A stretch of 64,000 nucleotides of DNA from Alistipes sp. (GTDB lineage Bacteria > Bacteroidota > Bacteroidia > Bacteroidales > Rikenellaceae): positions 104,193 to 168,192 of the forward strand of contig JAGBVG010000074.1 of NCBI GenBank assembly GCA_017630455.1, read 5' to 3'. Both the position numbers and the translations under genes were made by a program. The notes beneath the pieces were generated by a model. The model made no database searches. It worked only from the letters and a program-made list of their open reading frames with translations, and was not told where the DNA came from. Positions 44,347 to 53,294 of the stretch are shown piece after piece; within the stretch, counting starts at the first letter, position 1; each line of letters starts with the position of its first letter.

Positions 44347-45375
44347 TTACTTCTTCTCTGCAGTTGATAGGAGTCCGCATGCCGCCTCGATATCCTCGCC
44401 ACGTGAGGCGCGCAGAGTGGTCTGAATGCCGCGCTTCGTTAGTGTGTCGCGGAACTCGATAATCTTCTCTAACTCAGGAGAGTAGAATGGCGAGTCGGGA
44501 ATCTTGTGGAAGCGGATAAGGTTGATGCGACACTTGATGCCGTCCAGGAGGCGCGAAAGCTCCTTGATATGGCGCATAGAGCAGTTCATACCCTCCAAGA
44601 CGATATACTCGAACGACACGCGGCGCTGGTGGGTGAAGTCGTAGCGACGCAAGATGTCGCACACCTCCTTAATCGAATATGAGTTCTCGATAGGCATAAT
44701 CTCCTTGCGCTCCTCGGGGAAGGGGTTGTGGAGCGACACGGCGATATGCACCTTCGACTCGTCGAGGAGTCGTGGTAGTGTGCGTGCAACACCCGCCGTA
44801 GATACGGTTATGCGCGTTGGTGACCACGCCAAACCCCACTCCGAGGTGAGGATCGTGAGTGTGCGCATAAGGTTGTCGATGTTGTCGAGCGGCTCTCCCA
44901 TACCCATAAATACGAGGTTGGTGAGTTTGTCACGCTCGGGGATCGATATTATCTGGTTGATGATCTCGGTAGAGCTGAGGTGGTGGCGGAATCCCATACG
45001 TCCCGTAGCGCAGAATTTACAACCCATTTTGCAGCCCGCCTGCGACGATACGCAGAGCGTCATACGCTCACCATCAGGTATCAATGCCGACTCGATATAC
45101 TCGCCCTGCAGGGTGCGGAAGAGATACTTCTTGGTGCCATCCGCAGACTCCGAAACCTTGAGCGGCGCGGAGAGTCCCAAGTCGCAATGCTCTTTGAGGG
45201 TCTGGCGCGCTGCCTTCGAGAGATCGGTCATAGCGTCGATGTCGGTAACAAAGCGCGAGTATAGCCACTTGGCTATCTGTTTGTGTGCAAAACGTGGCAG
45301 TCCAAGCATCCCGCAGATGCCCTTAAGCTCCTCGAGAGATGCACCATATAGTTGATATCTTATCGAATTTGTCAT
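44347..45375 (-). CDS. rlmN: 23S rRNA/tRNA adenine C2-methyltransferase
   Basis: Radical-SAM enzyme methylating C2 of A2503 in 23S rRNA and A37 of some tRNAs. The radical SAM cysteines are in SSQAGCKMGCKFCATGRMGF (C-x3-C-x2-C). The methyl-transfer cysteine is in the C-terminal EDIEAACGLLS, and the other conserved Cys in RLDGIKCRINLIRFH. 342 residues, complete. Its stop is 21 bases from the GH97 start, so the glycosidase genes may be read through from it. Confidence 0.95.
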   Translation of the reverse strand: MTNSIRYQLYGASLEELKGICGMLGLPRFAHKQIAKWLYSRFVTDIDAMTDLSKAARQTLKEHCDLGLSAPLKVSESADGTKKYLFRTLQGEYIESALIPDGERMTLCVSSQAGCKMGCKFCATGRMGFRHHLSSTEIINQIISIPERDKLTNLVFMGMGEPLDNIDNLMRTLTILTSEWGLAWSPTRITVSTAGVARTLPRLLDESKVHIAVSLHNPFPEERKEIMPIENSYSIKEVCDILRRYDFTHQRRVSFEYIVLEGMNCSMRHIKELSRLLDGIKCRINLIRFHKIPDSPFYSPELEKIIEFRDTLTKRGIQTTLRASRGEDIEAACGLLSTAEKK

Positions 45376-45460
45376 ATTTTTCTAATCATATCCCGACTAC
45401 AAAATTAATAAAAATTAAATATTTTTTAGTCTAAAACTACTTTTTTTGAAATTTTATACA

Positions 45461-45468
45461 TATCTTTG
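45461..45468 (+). promoter_or_regulatory. -7 promoter element for tonB
   Basis: TATCTTTG, about 70 bases before the tonB ATG. The upstream region is T-rich (TTTTTTTG at 45441-45448) but the spacing to it is short. Confidence 0.5.
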
Positions 45469-45538
45469 CGTAGTGTAGTACGTGTACGTACGCAGATATC
45501 CAACGCTAAGTTACTAAAAACTAAAAAATTAGATATAA

Positions 45539-46240
45539 ATGGAGATTAAAAAATCACCAAAAGCAGACCTCCAAAATAAGAGGATGCTTTTCCTACTATT
45601 TGGTCTTGTAGTTGCATTGGGCATCACAGGCCTTGCATTTTCGCTAAGTTCAAAGCCTGAGGCTGGTGAGTATACACCACCTAAGCGTGAGACTACCGAG
45701 ATGGAGCAGATTGACAACACCCGTCAGGATCAGCCAGAGACTCCACCTGAGCAGCAGAAGGTTCAGGCTCAGGTTGTAACCGATGTGTTGAATATCGTAT
45801 CTAACGACCAGAAGATCGAGACAAACATCGTATTCGTTGAGGATGCTGATGAGTTCGCAGATTTCGAGATGGTTATCGAGGATAAGGAGGAAGAGGTTGT
45901 CGAGGAGGAGATCTTCTTCACCGTAGAGGAGATGCCTAAGTTCCGTGGCGGCGGTCTTCCAGAGTTCCGTAACTGGGTGCAGCAGAACGTAAAGTACCCA
46001 CAGATCGCTCTCGAGAATGGTATCCAGGGTAACGTTGTTATCCAGTTCGTTGTAGGTCCTGATGGCAAGATGACTAACTTCAAGGTTCTCCAGTCTCCTG
46101 ATAAGACATTGTCTGATGCTACTATCGACGTGTTGAAGAAGGCTAACGAGATGAAGAATGGTTGGAAGCCTGGTAAGCAGCGCGGTAAGCCTGTAAAGGT
46201 ATCATTTACACTGCCTGTTGCGTTCAAGATTCAGAACTAA
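45539..46240 (+). CDS. tonB: TonB-like energy transducer
   Basis: Couples the inner-membrane proton-motive force (through ExbB/ExbD, not in this window) to TonB-dependent outer-membrane receptors. One N-terminal anchor helix (MLFLLFGLVVALGITGLAFS) is followed by a Pro/Glu/Gln-rich periplasmic spacer with an acidic VIEDKEEEVVEEEIFF stretch. The C-terminal 90 residues form the TonB domain: RNWVQQNVKYPQIALENGIQ, VVIQFVVGPDGKMTNFKVLQ, ending VSFTLPVAFKIQN. 233 residues. Own promoter; a hairpin follows at 46261. Confidence 0.93.
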   Translation: MEIKKSPKADLQNKRMLFLLFGLVVALGITGLAFSLSSKPEAGEYTPPKRETTEMEQIDNTRQDQPETPPEQQKVQAQVVTDVLNIVSNDQKIETNIVFVEDADEFADFEMVIEDKEEEVVEEEIFFTVEEMPKFRGGGLPEFRNWVQQNVKYPQIALENGIQGNVVIQFVVGPDGKMTNFKVLQSPDKTLSDATIDVLKKANEMKNGWKPGKQRGKPVKVSFTLPVAFKIQN

Positions 46241-46260
46241 TCTGCTGAACAAAATAAATT

Positions 46261-46290
46261 AAGGGTTTCACTAATAAGTGGAGCCCTTTA
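46261..46290 (+). terminator. Hairpin after tonB
   Basis: AAGGGTTTCAC / GTGGAGCCCTT stem with two G-T pairs and a six-base loop, followed by TATTATCTAAT. Probably a weak terminator that separates tonB from hflX. Confidence 0.5.
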
Positions 46291-46328
46291 TTATCTAATA
46301 TGGAGCCCCTTACTATACTAATATTGTT

Positions 46329-47561
46329 ATGAGAGAGGAGAACGAGAAGCCTAAAGGCAAGAGCAAAGAGCCTATTCCTACGGTCGAGGAGCGCGAGACA
46401 CGTGCCGTGTTGGTGGCTGTGATTCGTGATAGCCAAAACCCAGCTACCGCAGTGGAGTATCTCGATGAGCTCGAGTTCTTGGCCGAAACAGCAAATATTA
46501 AGAGCGTGAAGCGCTTTACACAGCGTCTGCCACAACCTATGTCGAAGATCTATGTCGGCCCTGGAAAACTCGAGGAGATTGCAGAGTGGTGTAAGGAGAA
46601 TGAGATTGATATCGCCATCTTCGACGATGAGCTGTCGCCCGCGCAGACACGCAACATCGAGGCTGCTATGCCGTGCAAGATTATGGACCGCACGCGCCTA
46701 ATCCTCGATATCTTTATGTCGCGCGCGCAAACGGCATACGCCAAGACTCAGGTAGAGCTGGCACAGTTTGAGTATCTCTATCCGCGCCTTACTGGTATGT
46801 GGACCCACCTTGAGCGTCAGCGTGGTGGTACGGGAACTCGTGGAGGTGCTGGTGAGCGCGAGATCGAGACCGACCGCCGTATTGTGCGTAACCGCATATC
46901 GAAACTCAAGGAGGATCTCAAGAAGATCGACCGTCAGATGGCTGTGCAGCGTTCGAATCGTGGTCAGATGGTGCGCGTGGCGTTGGTGGGATATACCAAC
47001 GTTGGTAAGTCTACGCTTATGAATCTTATCTCCAAGAGTGAGGTCTTTGCCGAGAATAAGCTCTTCGCGACACTCGACACCACGGTGCGCAAGGTCGTTT
47101 TCGACAACCTTCCGTTCCTTATGTCCGACACCGTAGGATTCATCCGTAAGCTCCCTACCGAGCTTATCGAGTCGTTCAAGTCTACGCTCGACGAGGTGCG
47201 CGAGGCAGATTTGCTGCTCCACGTGGTCGATATCTCGCACCCAGGCTTCGAGGATCAGATTGCCGTTGTGAAGCAGACATTGGCTGATATTGGTGCGGGT
47301 GATAAGCCTACGTTCTTGGTATTCAACAAGATTGATGCTTATACCTATACACCAAAGGAGGAGGACGACCTCACGCCTGTGACCAAGGAGAATCTCTCGC
47401 TCGAGGATTTGAAGAAGAGTTGGATTGCTAAGGCTAACACACCTTGTATCTTTATCTCTGCGCGCGAGAAGATTGGCGTCGACAAGCTTCGCTCCGACCT
47501 CTATGGTATGGTTCGTGAGATACACGCCGGACGCTATCCGTTCAACAATTTCCTATACTAA
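46329..47561 (+). CDS. hflX: GTPase HflX
   Basis: Ribosome-splitting GTPase involved in rescue of stalled ribosomes under heat stress. The N-terminal HflX domain has PTVEERETRAVLVAVIRD, and the glycine-rich segment RGGTGTRGGAGEREIETDRR follows. The G domain has G1 GYTNVGKSTLMN, G3 DTVGFIRKLPTELIESFKST and G4 NKID. 410 residues. The upp gene follows after 18 bases. Confidence 0.95.
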   Translation: MREENEKPKGKSKEPIPTVEERETRAVLVAVIRDSQNPATAVEYLDELEFLAETANIKSVKRFTQRLPQPMSKIYVGPGKLEEIAEWCKENEIDIAIFDDELSPAQTRNIEAAMPCKIMDRTRLILDIFMSRAQTAYAKTQVELAQFEYLYPRLTGMWTHLERQRGGTGTRGGAGEREIETDRRIVRNRISKLKEDLKKIDRQMAVQRSNRGQMVRVALVGYTNVGKSTLMNLISKSEVFAENKLFATLDTTVRKVVFDNLPFLMSDTVGFIRKLPTELIESFKSTLDEVREADLLLHVVDISHPGFEDQIAVVKQTLADIGAGDKPTFLVFNKIDAYTYTPKEEDDLTPVTKENLSLEDLKKSWIAKANTPCIFISAREKIGVDKLRSDLYGMVREIHAGRYPFNNFLY

Positions 47562-47579
47562 CCTCAAAACAGGAGTATT

Positions 47580-48233
47580 ATGGTAAAGATTCTTAATAAG
47601 GAGAATACTATTCTCAATAAGTTTGTCGCACAGATGCGCGATAAGAATATCCAGCGCGACCCTATGCGCTTCCGTCGTAATATGGAGCGTGTGGCGGAGG
47701 TAATGGCGTATGAGATATCAAAGAAGCTAAACTATGCTACACGTATGGTCGAGACCCCTCTGGGCGTCGCAGCAGTGGAGGAGATCTCGGATAAGATAGT
47801 CATAGCCACCATCCTACGTGCTGGATTGCCATTCCACCAGGGCTTCCTAAACTACTTCGATGATGCTGAGAATGGCTTTGTGTCGGCATACCGCAAGAGC
47901 CGTCCTGATGGTAGTTTTATCGTCGACGTGGAGTATGTATCGACCTCGGCACTCTCGGGTAAGACGCTGATTCTTGTAGATCCTATGCTTGCAACGGGTA
48001 CATCGCTGATGCTTGTTTATGATGCTTTGGTGCGCCGTGCTGGCGAGCCTGAGCATACTCACTTTGCTGCGGCATTCGCCTCGGAGCTGGGTGTCGACTA
48101 TGTGCTTAAGCATACCAACCCTGAGAAGTGTACCTTGTGGTGCGCGACGGTAGATCCAGAGCTGACGTCGAAGTCCTATATAGTTCCTGGAATCGGTGAT
48201 GCTGGTGACTTGGCTTATGGTGTTAAGCTTTAG
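47580..48233 (+). CDS. upp: Uracil phosphoribosyltransferase
   Basis: Salvages uracil with PRPP to UMP. The 217-residue protein has VIATILRAGLPFHQGFLNYF and the PRPP-binding loop LILVDPMLATGTSLMLVYDA, plus the C-terminal IVPGIGDAGDLAYGVKL, the uracil-binding region. A rare clear ribosome-binding site (AGGAG) lies 5 bases before the ATG. Follows hflX; ends at a strong bidirectional terminator. Confidence 0.94.
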   Translation: MVKILNKENTILNKFVAQMRDKNIQRDPMRFRRNMERVAEVMAYEISKKLNYATRMVETPLGVAAVEEISDKIVIATILRAGLPFHQGFLNYFDDAENGFVSAYRKSRPDGSFIVDVEYVSTSALSGKTLILVDPMLATGTSLMLVYDALVRRAGEPEHTHFAAAFASELGVDYVLKHTNPEKCTLWCATVDPELTSKSYIVPGIGDAGDLAYGVKL

Positions 48234-48250
48234 GGGCGATGGACAATAGT

Positions 48251-48296
48251 GGTAAATAAAAAAGTCTGACTTTCGAGTCAGACTTTTTTATTTACC
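48251..48296. terminator. Bidirectional terminator between upp and pth
   Basis: A perfect 20-bp inverted repeat (48251-48270 with 48277-48296) around a six-base loop, core AAGTCTGAC / GTCAGACTT with A6/T6 flanks. It overlaps the last codons of pth and serves both convergent genes. Confidence 0.9.
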
Positions 48297-48851
48297 ATTG
48301 TATGAATTCATAGTCCTGTCAGCACCCACAGATACGAATGAGAGTATCGCGTCGCCAAAGAGCTTCAGGCGCTCGGGCATTGCCTTGTTCTCCTCGTCGC
48401 TGAAGGGTCCCAATACATAATCTACCTGATGCCCCTTTGGGAAGTCGCCGCCTACGCCAAAGCGCATACGTGTGTACTGGTTGTCACCCAAAAGCTCGGT
48501 GATGTTGCGAAGTCCGTTGTGGCCGCCCTCGCTACCATTCTTACGCATTCGGAACGTGCCGAATGGAAGAGCTATATCGTCCGAGATAACCAAAAGATTC
48601 TCGCGCGGTATGCGCTCCTGCTCCATCCAGTAGCGTACTGCCTTGCCCGAGAGGTTCATATATGTCGAGGGCTTGAGCAGAAAGATGGTGCGACCACGGT
48701 GCTTGAGTGTTGCCATAGCTCCGTAACGCACCGTCGTAAAAGAGATATTGGATGCCTCGGCTAAGGCATCCAACACTCTGAATCCTATGTTGTGGCGGGT
48801 ATCGGCGTATTCAGCACCGATGTTGCCCAGCCCGACAACAAGATATTTCAT
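48288..48851 (-). CDS. pth: Peptidyl-tRNA hydrolase
   Basis: Releases peptides from prematurely dropped peptidyl-tRNA. The 187-residue protein begins with KYLVVGLGNIGAEYADTRHN (catalytic His region), then FLLKPSTYMNLSGKAVRYW (conserved Asn), LLVISDDIALPFGTFRMRKN (Asp) and GSEGGHNGLRNITELLG. It follows rplY by 24 bases, the common order in this phylum. Confidence 0.96.
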   Translation of the reverse strand: MKYLVVGLGNIGAEYADTRHNIGFRVLDALAEASNISFTTVRYGAMATLKHRGRTIFLLKPSTYMNLSGKAVRYWMEQERIPRENLLVISDDIALPFGTFRMRKNGSEGGHNGLRNITELLGDNQYTRMRFGVGGDFPKGHQVDYVLGPFSDEENKAMPERLKLFGDAILSFVSVGADRTMNSYNGK

Positions 48852-48875
48852 ATTCGATTTGCTATTATCCAGCTA

Positions 48876-49436
48876 TTACTTCGCTGCGCGTGATGCACGT
48901 GTTACACGAACTGCGCAAACTGCTGTAGTTGCAGGAGTTACGAATGTGAGGTTCTCGTGCTTGAGGTCACCTACGAAGATTGTCTGACCAACGTTCAATG
49001 GAGTAACGTCAACAACGATCTCATCTGGAATATACTCAACAAGAGCCTTAACTGTGAGCTTACGAGCTGAAAGAGCAAGCTTACCACCAATCTTAACACC
49101 CTCAGCGTTACCTGTAAGGCGAACCGGTACGTTAACAGCTACTGGCTTACCCTCCTGAACACGGTAGAAGTCTACGTGGAGAATCTGCTCGCGAACTGGG
49201 TGGAACTGAACCTCGCGCATAACTGCCTTCTCGATCTTACCGTCGATGTTAAGCTCAACGATGTATGAGTTTGGAGTGTAAATCAACTGACCGAGCTCCT
49301 TAGCGTCGATAGTGAAAGCTACCTCCTCGCCACCACCGTAGATGATGCAAGGTACCTGACCCTCGCGGCGTGCTGCCTTTGCGAACTTCTTACCGAAATC
49401 CTGACGTGCAGTACCCTTAATCTGAATTGTCTGCAT
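48876..49436 (-). CDS. rplY: 50S ribosomal protein L25 (CTC/TL5 form)
   Basis: 5S-rRNA-binding protein of the general-stress CTC type. The N-terminal L25 domain (GTARQDFGKKFAKAARREGQ, VPCIIYGGGEEVAFTIDAKE) is followed by a C-terminal beta domain (LTVKALVEYIPDEIVVDVTP), making the two-domain 186-residue form. Encoded upstream of pth. A promoter 119 bases upstream leaves an unusually long leader. Confidence 0.95.
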   Translation of the reverse strand: MQTIQIKGTARQDFGKKFAKAARREGQVPCIIYGGGEEVAFTIDAKELGQLIYTPNSYIVELNIDGKIEKAVMREVQFHPVREQILHVDFYRVQEGKPVAVNVPVRLTGNAEGVKIGGKLALSARKLTVKALVEYIPDEIVVDVTPLNVGQTIFVGDLKHENLTFVTPATTAVCAVRVTRASRAAK

Positions 49437-49554
49437 AATTGTTTAAATATTAATAGTTTAACTTCAGCACTACTCAATCACGTCCATAGCATTCTCCGCC
49501 TCTATGTTGGCATAAACGCCATCCCGTGACCCCATAAGTGCCTGCTTGGGAGCG

Positions 49555-49583
49555 CAAAGATAGCAAAAATTTCTAAGACACAA
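49555..49583 (-). promoter_or_regulatory. Promoter for rplY-pth
   Basis: Minus-strand TATCTTTG (49555-49562) with a TTG 18 bases further upstream (49581-49583). The resulting leader of about 110 bases contains a possible 21-codon upstream ORF (49470-49535). Confidence 0.55.
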
Positions 49584-49618
49584 CCCAAAAATCGGAAAAA
49601 TATTTGATTATTATATGA

Positions 49619-49852
49619 TTATGGCACAGGATCATAGCCCGAACCGCCCCAGGGATGGCAGCGCAAGATGCGTCGCACGGCAAGATAGAGACCCTTCACA
49701 GGACCATATTTGCGCAGTGCCTCGAGGGTATATTGCGAGCAGGTGGGGGTGAAGCGGCAGCACGGCGGCTTCAGCGGCGAAATGCAGAGTTGGTAGAAGC
49801 GAACAAGAAGAATAAACGGCAATGAGATGATGCGTTTCACCACCCTTGACAT
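49619..49852 (-). CDS. yidD: Membrane protein insertion efficiency factor YidD
   Basis: Small protein associated with YidC/Sec-mediated membrane protein insertion. The conserved core is visible: [40 protein letters not shown], ending in [14 protein letters not shown]. The ATG at 49852 (77 residues) is preferred because it leaves 4 bases after rnpA; an ATG at 49900 would overlap rnpA by 44 bases. The rnpA-yidD order is conserved across bacteria, usually followed by yidC, which is absent here. Confidence 0.94.
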   Translation of the reverse strand: MSRVVKRIISLPFILLVRFYQLCISPLKPPCCRFTPTCSQYTLEALRKYGPVKGLYLAVRRILRCHPWGGSGYDPVP

Positions 49853-49856
49853 CCAT

Positions 49857-50237
49857 TTAGCAGCCTCTTGCAATTTCGTTGAGAATGCGTGTTGTGGCAT
49901 TATTAATCGTGCTATAAGGGAGCTCCTCCTTTGTGATATAGATAAATGCTATGCGCACGGCGAGACCTCGCTCCTTGGCTAAGGCAATCAGGGGTGCTTT
50001 GGCAAGACGATAGCTCTCGCGCATACGGCGCTTGAGGAGATTGCGGCGATTGGCACGCTTGTGGAATCGCTTAGGGACAGAGAAGAGTACCTCCACCGTT
50101 GGCGAGGTACTCTCTTCCACTATAAGTTTGTATTTGAGTGGAAACGCAAAGCCCGAGTCGCAGTCGCCGAAGAGGCGGCCTACGGTAGTGCGAGACTTCA
50201 CACGTTCGCAACTCGGAAAGCTGTTTCCCACCGACAT
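49857..50237 (-). CDS. rnpA: Ribonuclease P protein component
   Basis: Protein subunit of RNase P, which processes tRNA 5' ends. The family signature is in [20 protein letters not shown] (the RNR motif region), after a conserved [20 protein letters not shown]-terminal part. 126 residues with high Arg/Lys content. Located 14 bases after hemD and 4 before yidD. Confidence 0.93.
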   Translation of the reverse strand: MSVGNSFPSCERVKSRTTVGRLFGDCDSGFAFPLKYKLIVEESTSPTVEVLFSVPKRFHKRANRRNLLKRRMRESYRLAKAPLIALAKERGLAVRIAFIYITKEELPYSTINNATTRILNEIARGC

Positions 50238-50251
50238 AATACGCAGATTTA

Positions 50252-51109
50252 CTACTCGCTCTTCTTGGTAGTGCGAGTGCGGGTCTTCTTCTGGAGCTTA
50301 GACTGCTGTGCGCGGATAAACTCCTCCTTGTTGTTATCCTCCTGAATCTCAGCATCCTCGATATTCTGGCCACTTGCTACCTTGCTGCAGTAGATATCCA
50401 GAGCCTTAACCATAGATGGAGCCTCGGGGGTAGGGGCCATAGCCTTAACCTTCAGGCCAGCCTCCTTTGCAGCGCGGAGCGTAGCCTCGCCAAAGGTTGC
50501 TACAACAGGCAACTTCTCGACATCGAAGTTCTCGGTGAGAGCCTTAACGTCGTTTGGTGAGTAGAGGGCAATGATATCGTAATCCGCAGGGTTTGTATCC
50601 TTCAAGTCGGCAGATACGGTGCGGGCGAATACCACTGGTGACACCTTCAACTTCAACTTCGCCAAAGCATCAGGGAGCTCAGGCTTGAAAGGCTCGGTGA
50701 GGGCCAACATAAACTTCTCGTCCTTATGCTTTACGATAAGCTCGAGCAGGGAGTTGAATGTGCCGTCGGCAAACGAGATCTTGCGTTTGCGGTATACGAT
50801 GTACTTCTGCAGGTAGAGGGCTACGGCCTCGGTGTTGCAGATATACTTCATAGTCTCAGGGACGGTGATACGTGCCTCCTCGCAGATGCGGAAGAAGCTG
50901 TCGATGGTCATACGCGATGAGAAGATCATCGTGGTGTGGTCGAGGATCTCTGAGCGCTGTGCGCGGAACTCCTTGAGGGTTACGCCGTCAACACGTATCA
51001 GCGGTTTGTAGTCGATGTTAAGTTCGTTCTTCTGAGAGAACTCATAAAAGGGGGACTTCTCCATTACAGCCGGGCGTGGCTGTGATACCAAAATCTTATT
51101 AACTTTCAA
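50252..51109 (-). CDS. hemD: Uroporphyrinogen-III synthase, TTG start
   Basis: Cyclises hydroxymethylbilane to uroporphyrinogen III in tetrapyrrole synthesis. The protein shows the Bacteroidales form of HemD: an N-terminal KILVSQPRPAVMEKSPFYEF, DYKPLIRVDGVTLKEFRAQR, HTTMIFSSRMTIDSFFRIC and a C-terminal VATFGEATLRAAKEAGLKVK. Sequence divergence is high in this family. The start is a TTG at 51109, because the conserved KILVSQP segment precedes the first ATG (51064). A K/R-rich C-terminal tail (KLQKKTRTRTTKKSE) is unusual. Other tetrapyrrole genes are not in the window. Confidence 0.88.
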   Translation of the reverse strand: MKVNKILVSQPRPAVMEKSPFYEFSQKNELNIDYKPLIRVDGVTLKEFRAQRSEILDHTTMIFSSRMTIDSFFRICEEARITVPETMKYICNTEAVALYLQKYIVYRKRKISFADGTFNSLLELIVKHKDEKFMLALTEPFKPELPDALAKLKLKVSPVVFARTVSADLKDTNPADYDIIALYSPNDVKALTENFDVEKLPVVATFGEATLRAAKEAGLKVKAMAPTPEAPSMVKALDIYCSKVASGQNIEDAEIQEDNNKEEFIRAQQSKLQKKTRTRTTKKSE

Positions 51110-51178
51110 CTTACCTATATTTTTTATAAATACTCATTTCTGCAATTTGCTTATAATCAGGCGTATACTGAAAATAAT

Positions 51179-52048
51179 TCACCCAAGATGTGCTGGTAAA
51201 AGATGCAGCACAAAGCTCAAGGGTAGCAAAATTGCGGTGCAAAGGTACAAAATCCAATACAAAATCGAAATTTTTTTACCAATAAAGAGCAAAAAAGTCT
51301 CTTTTAGATATAGTAGTACTATGGGTAATGCGCAGACGATCAGTGCTATAGTGCTAATTTTGTAGACATCGCTATCGGCCAAAAGCCACACTGCCGCGAT
51401 AGGGTATAGCAAAACCACCATACGCACGAAGTTCATAGAGCCTATCGAGAGCAGTGTTTGCGCACCGTCGGATGCCGTGAGCCACTCGATGACCTGATGT
51501 AGCGCGTAGAGCCACGCCCAGAGTACGATGACCGCCACGATGCCGAATACTACGGAGAGCTCCCCTATACCTTTTATATATATAGGTGAGGTCGCGGGGA
51601 TGATGTTGTCGCCGAGGCGCACGAAGATAAGTGCAACGACCAAAGCTCCAATAATCATAGCTCCGCGCTTGAAGTGTTGTAGGGGAAGTGCGCCGCCCTG
51701 GCTCTCCATTCGTCGCTCGCTATGGTTGTTGAGCATATCGCCGTAGATCACATTTATAAACTTCCACGAGCGCAGAAGCATATAGAGGTAGGCTATCAGT
51801 GTGATGGCTATAACTATGTGAAAAACTGGCTCTGCGGTGAGGTGGGGTGTAGCTGGCTCTACGGAGCTTCCGCCATCGAGAGTTGTGAAGTAGCCATACA
51901 CCTCCTCGGCCGATGCCTCGCGGTAGCCACCGTTATACTCCACGACACCTGTCTCGAGGCGCGAGCTGCGGCCATACACCGCGGCGGGGCTTGCAACATT
52001 GTAGCCCTCAGCTTCGTATATATCTATCAGCGTCCTACTCATCGCCAT
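51179..52048 (-). CDS. DUF4271-type polytopic membrane protein
   Basis: Uncharacterised integral membrane protein of the Bacteroidota-specific DUF4271 type, 289 residues. An N-terminal soluble part (about 85 residues) precedes seven or so hydrophobic helices, including VFHIVIAITLIAYLYMLLRS, GAMIIGALVVALIFVRLG and a C-terminal YWILYLCTAILLPLSFVLHL. It overlaps the histidine kinase gene by 14 bases and precedes hemD by 69. This gene order (DUF4271, hemD, rnpA, yidD) is common in the phylum. Function unknown. Confidence 0.85.
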   Translation of the reverse strand: MAMSRTLIDIYEAEGYNVASPAAVYGRSSRLETGVVEYNGGYREASAEEVYGYFTTLDGGSSVEPATPHLTAEPVFHIVIAITLIAYLYMLLRSWKFINVIYGDMLNNHSERRMESQGGALPLQHFKRGAMIIGALVVALIFVRLGDNIIPATSPIYIKGIGELSVVFGIVAVIVLWAWLYALHQVIEWLTASDGAQTLLSIGSMNFVRMVVLLYPIAAVWLLADSDVYKISTIALIVCALPIVLLYLKETFLLFIGKKISILYWILYLCTAILLPLSFVLHLLPAHLG

Positions 52049-53279
52049 CTCTGCGTTTTAGTGTTACTCGTATCGTTGTGCCATTGCCGGGTTCTGAGCG
52101 CACAACAGCTATCTTTCCCTTGTGATACTCCTCGATGATGCGTCGCGAGAGTGATAGTCCCAATCCCCAGCCACGTGTCTTGGTGGTAAATCCAGGCTCG
52201 AAGATGCGTGTCCAGTTGCTCTTGGGTATTCCCTTACCCGTGTCGCTGACCTCCACGTAGACCTCATCGCCGCTCTCGCCGATGGTGACATCTATAGCTC
52301 CCTGACCCTGTAACGCATCGAGCGAGTTTTTCAGGAGATTCTCGATTACCCACTCGAAGAGCGCCGAGTTTATAGCCACGCGAATCGGAGCTATGGCAAG
52401 GCCGTTATAGTTGAGTGTCACGTTGCGGGGTATGCGGCGGTGGAAGTACATCACCGTGTCGCCCACGACCTCGTTGATGTTCATCGGTGTGAGCTGCGTC
52501 TCGGAGCCAATCTTCGAGAAGCGGTCGACAATCTTCATCAGGTGTGCTAAATCTTTCGACATCTCATCCACAGCCATCTTGTCCACAGGCTGGTCGCGGA
52601 GATACTCTATCCATCCCAGCAGCGATGATGTCGGTGTGCCGAGTTGGTGTGCAGTCTCCTTTGCTAAACCCACCCACACGCGATTCTGCTCGTTCTGCTT
52701 TGTCGAGGCGAAGGCTATGTAGGCGAAGATGGCAAAGAGAATGACGATTATCAGCTGCACGTATGGGAAGAAGACCAGAGCCTTGCTATGTGCGCTTGAG
52801 ACAAGATTCTCATAGTCGGTAGTTCCGAAGTAGATGGTAAATACCGTGCGGTTCATCATACCATACGACACCGATATAGGTTTGTTCTTCTCGCTCATCA
52901 GCATAATCTCCTCGCGCAGACGCTCCGGGTTGCCGACAATCTCCTCGGGGAGATTTGTAACCCATACGTTCAGACGCTCGTCGGCGATGATAAGCGGCAC
53001 GTTGGTATGCTCCGCAAGTTGGTTCATCAGCTCGGGATTGTAGATCATCTGGCCTCCGATATTTGTGGTGTGGAGGATATCCTCCCACATCTCCACGGCG
53101 TTACGCTCGTCGTGTCGGAGCTTCTCGATGGCCATATCGTCCTCGTGCTTCATATCTACCGAGATACGCCACGTGTAGAATAGCGACAGCGCAACAAGCA
53201 CCAACCCCACCACAATCACTATGGTGCGGCGGCGTGTTGAGAAGAGCCCTGCGGGGAGTGTTATTCGCGGTAGTTTCAT
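52035..53279 (-). CDS. Sensor histidine kinase (orphan)
   Basis: Membrane histidine kinase of 414 residues. An N-terminal TM helix (TIVIVVGLVLVALSLFYTWR), a periplasmic sensor of about 120 residues and a second TM helix (YVQLIIVILFAIFAYIAFAS) are followed by the dimerisation H-box AKETAHQLGTPTSSLLGWIE (His) and an ATPase domain with N box VIENLLKNSLDALQG, G1 VSDTGKGIPKSNWTRIFEPG and G2 TRGWGLGLSLSRRIIEEYH. No response regulator is adjacent. It is 15 bases downstream of the S41 protease and overlaps DUF4271. Confidence 0.92.
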   Translation of the reverse strand: MKLPRITLPAGLFSTRRRTIVIVVGLVLVALSLFYTWRISVDMKHEDDMAIEKLRHDERNAVEMWEDILHTTNIGGQMIYNPELMNQLAEHTNVPLIIADERLNVWVTNLPEEIVGNPERLREEIMLMSEKNKPISVSYGMMNRTVFTIYFGTTDYENLVSSAHSKALVFFPYVQLIIVILFAIFAYIAFASTKQNEQNRVWVGLAKETAHQLGTPTSSLLGWIEYLRDQPVDKMAVDEMSKDLAHLMKIVDRFSKIGSETQLTPMNINEVVGDTVMYFHRRIPRNVTLNYNGLAIAPIRVAINSALFEWVIENLLKNSLDALQGQGAIDVTIGESGDEVYVEVSDTGKGIPKSNWTRIFEPGFTTKTRGWGLGLSLSRRIIEEYHKGKIAVVRSEPGNGTTIRVTLKRRDGDE

Positions 53280-53294
53280 CCGAGGAGGTGATTA

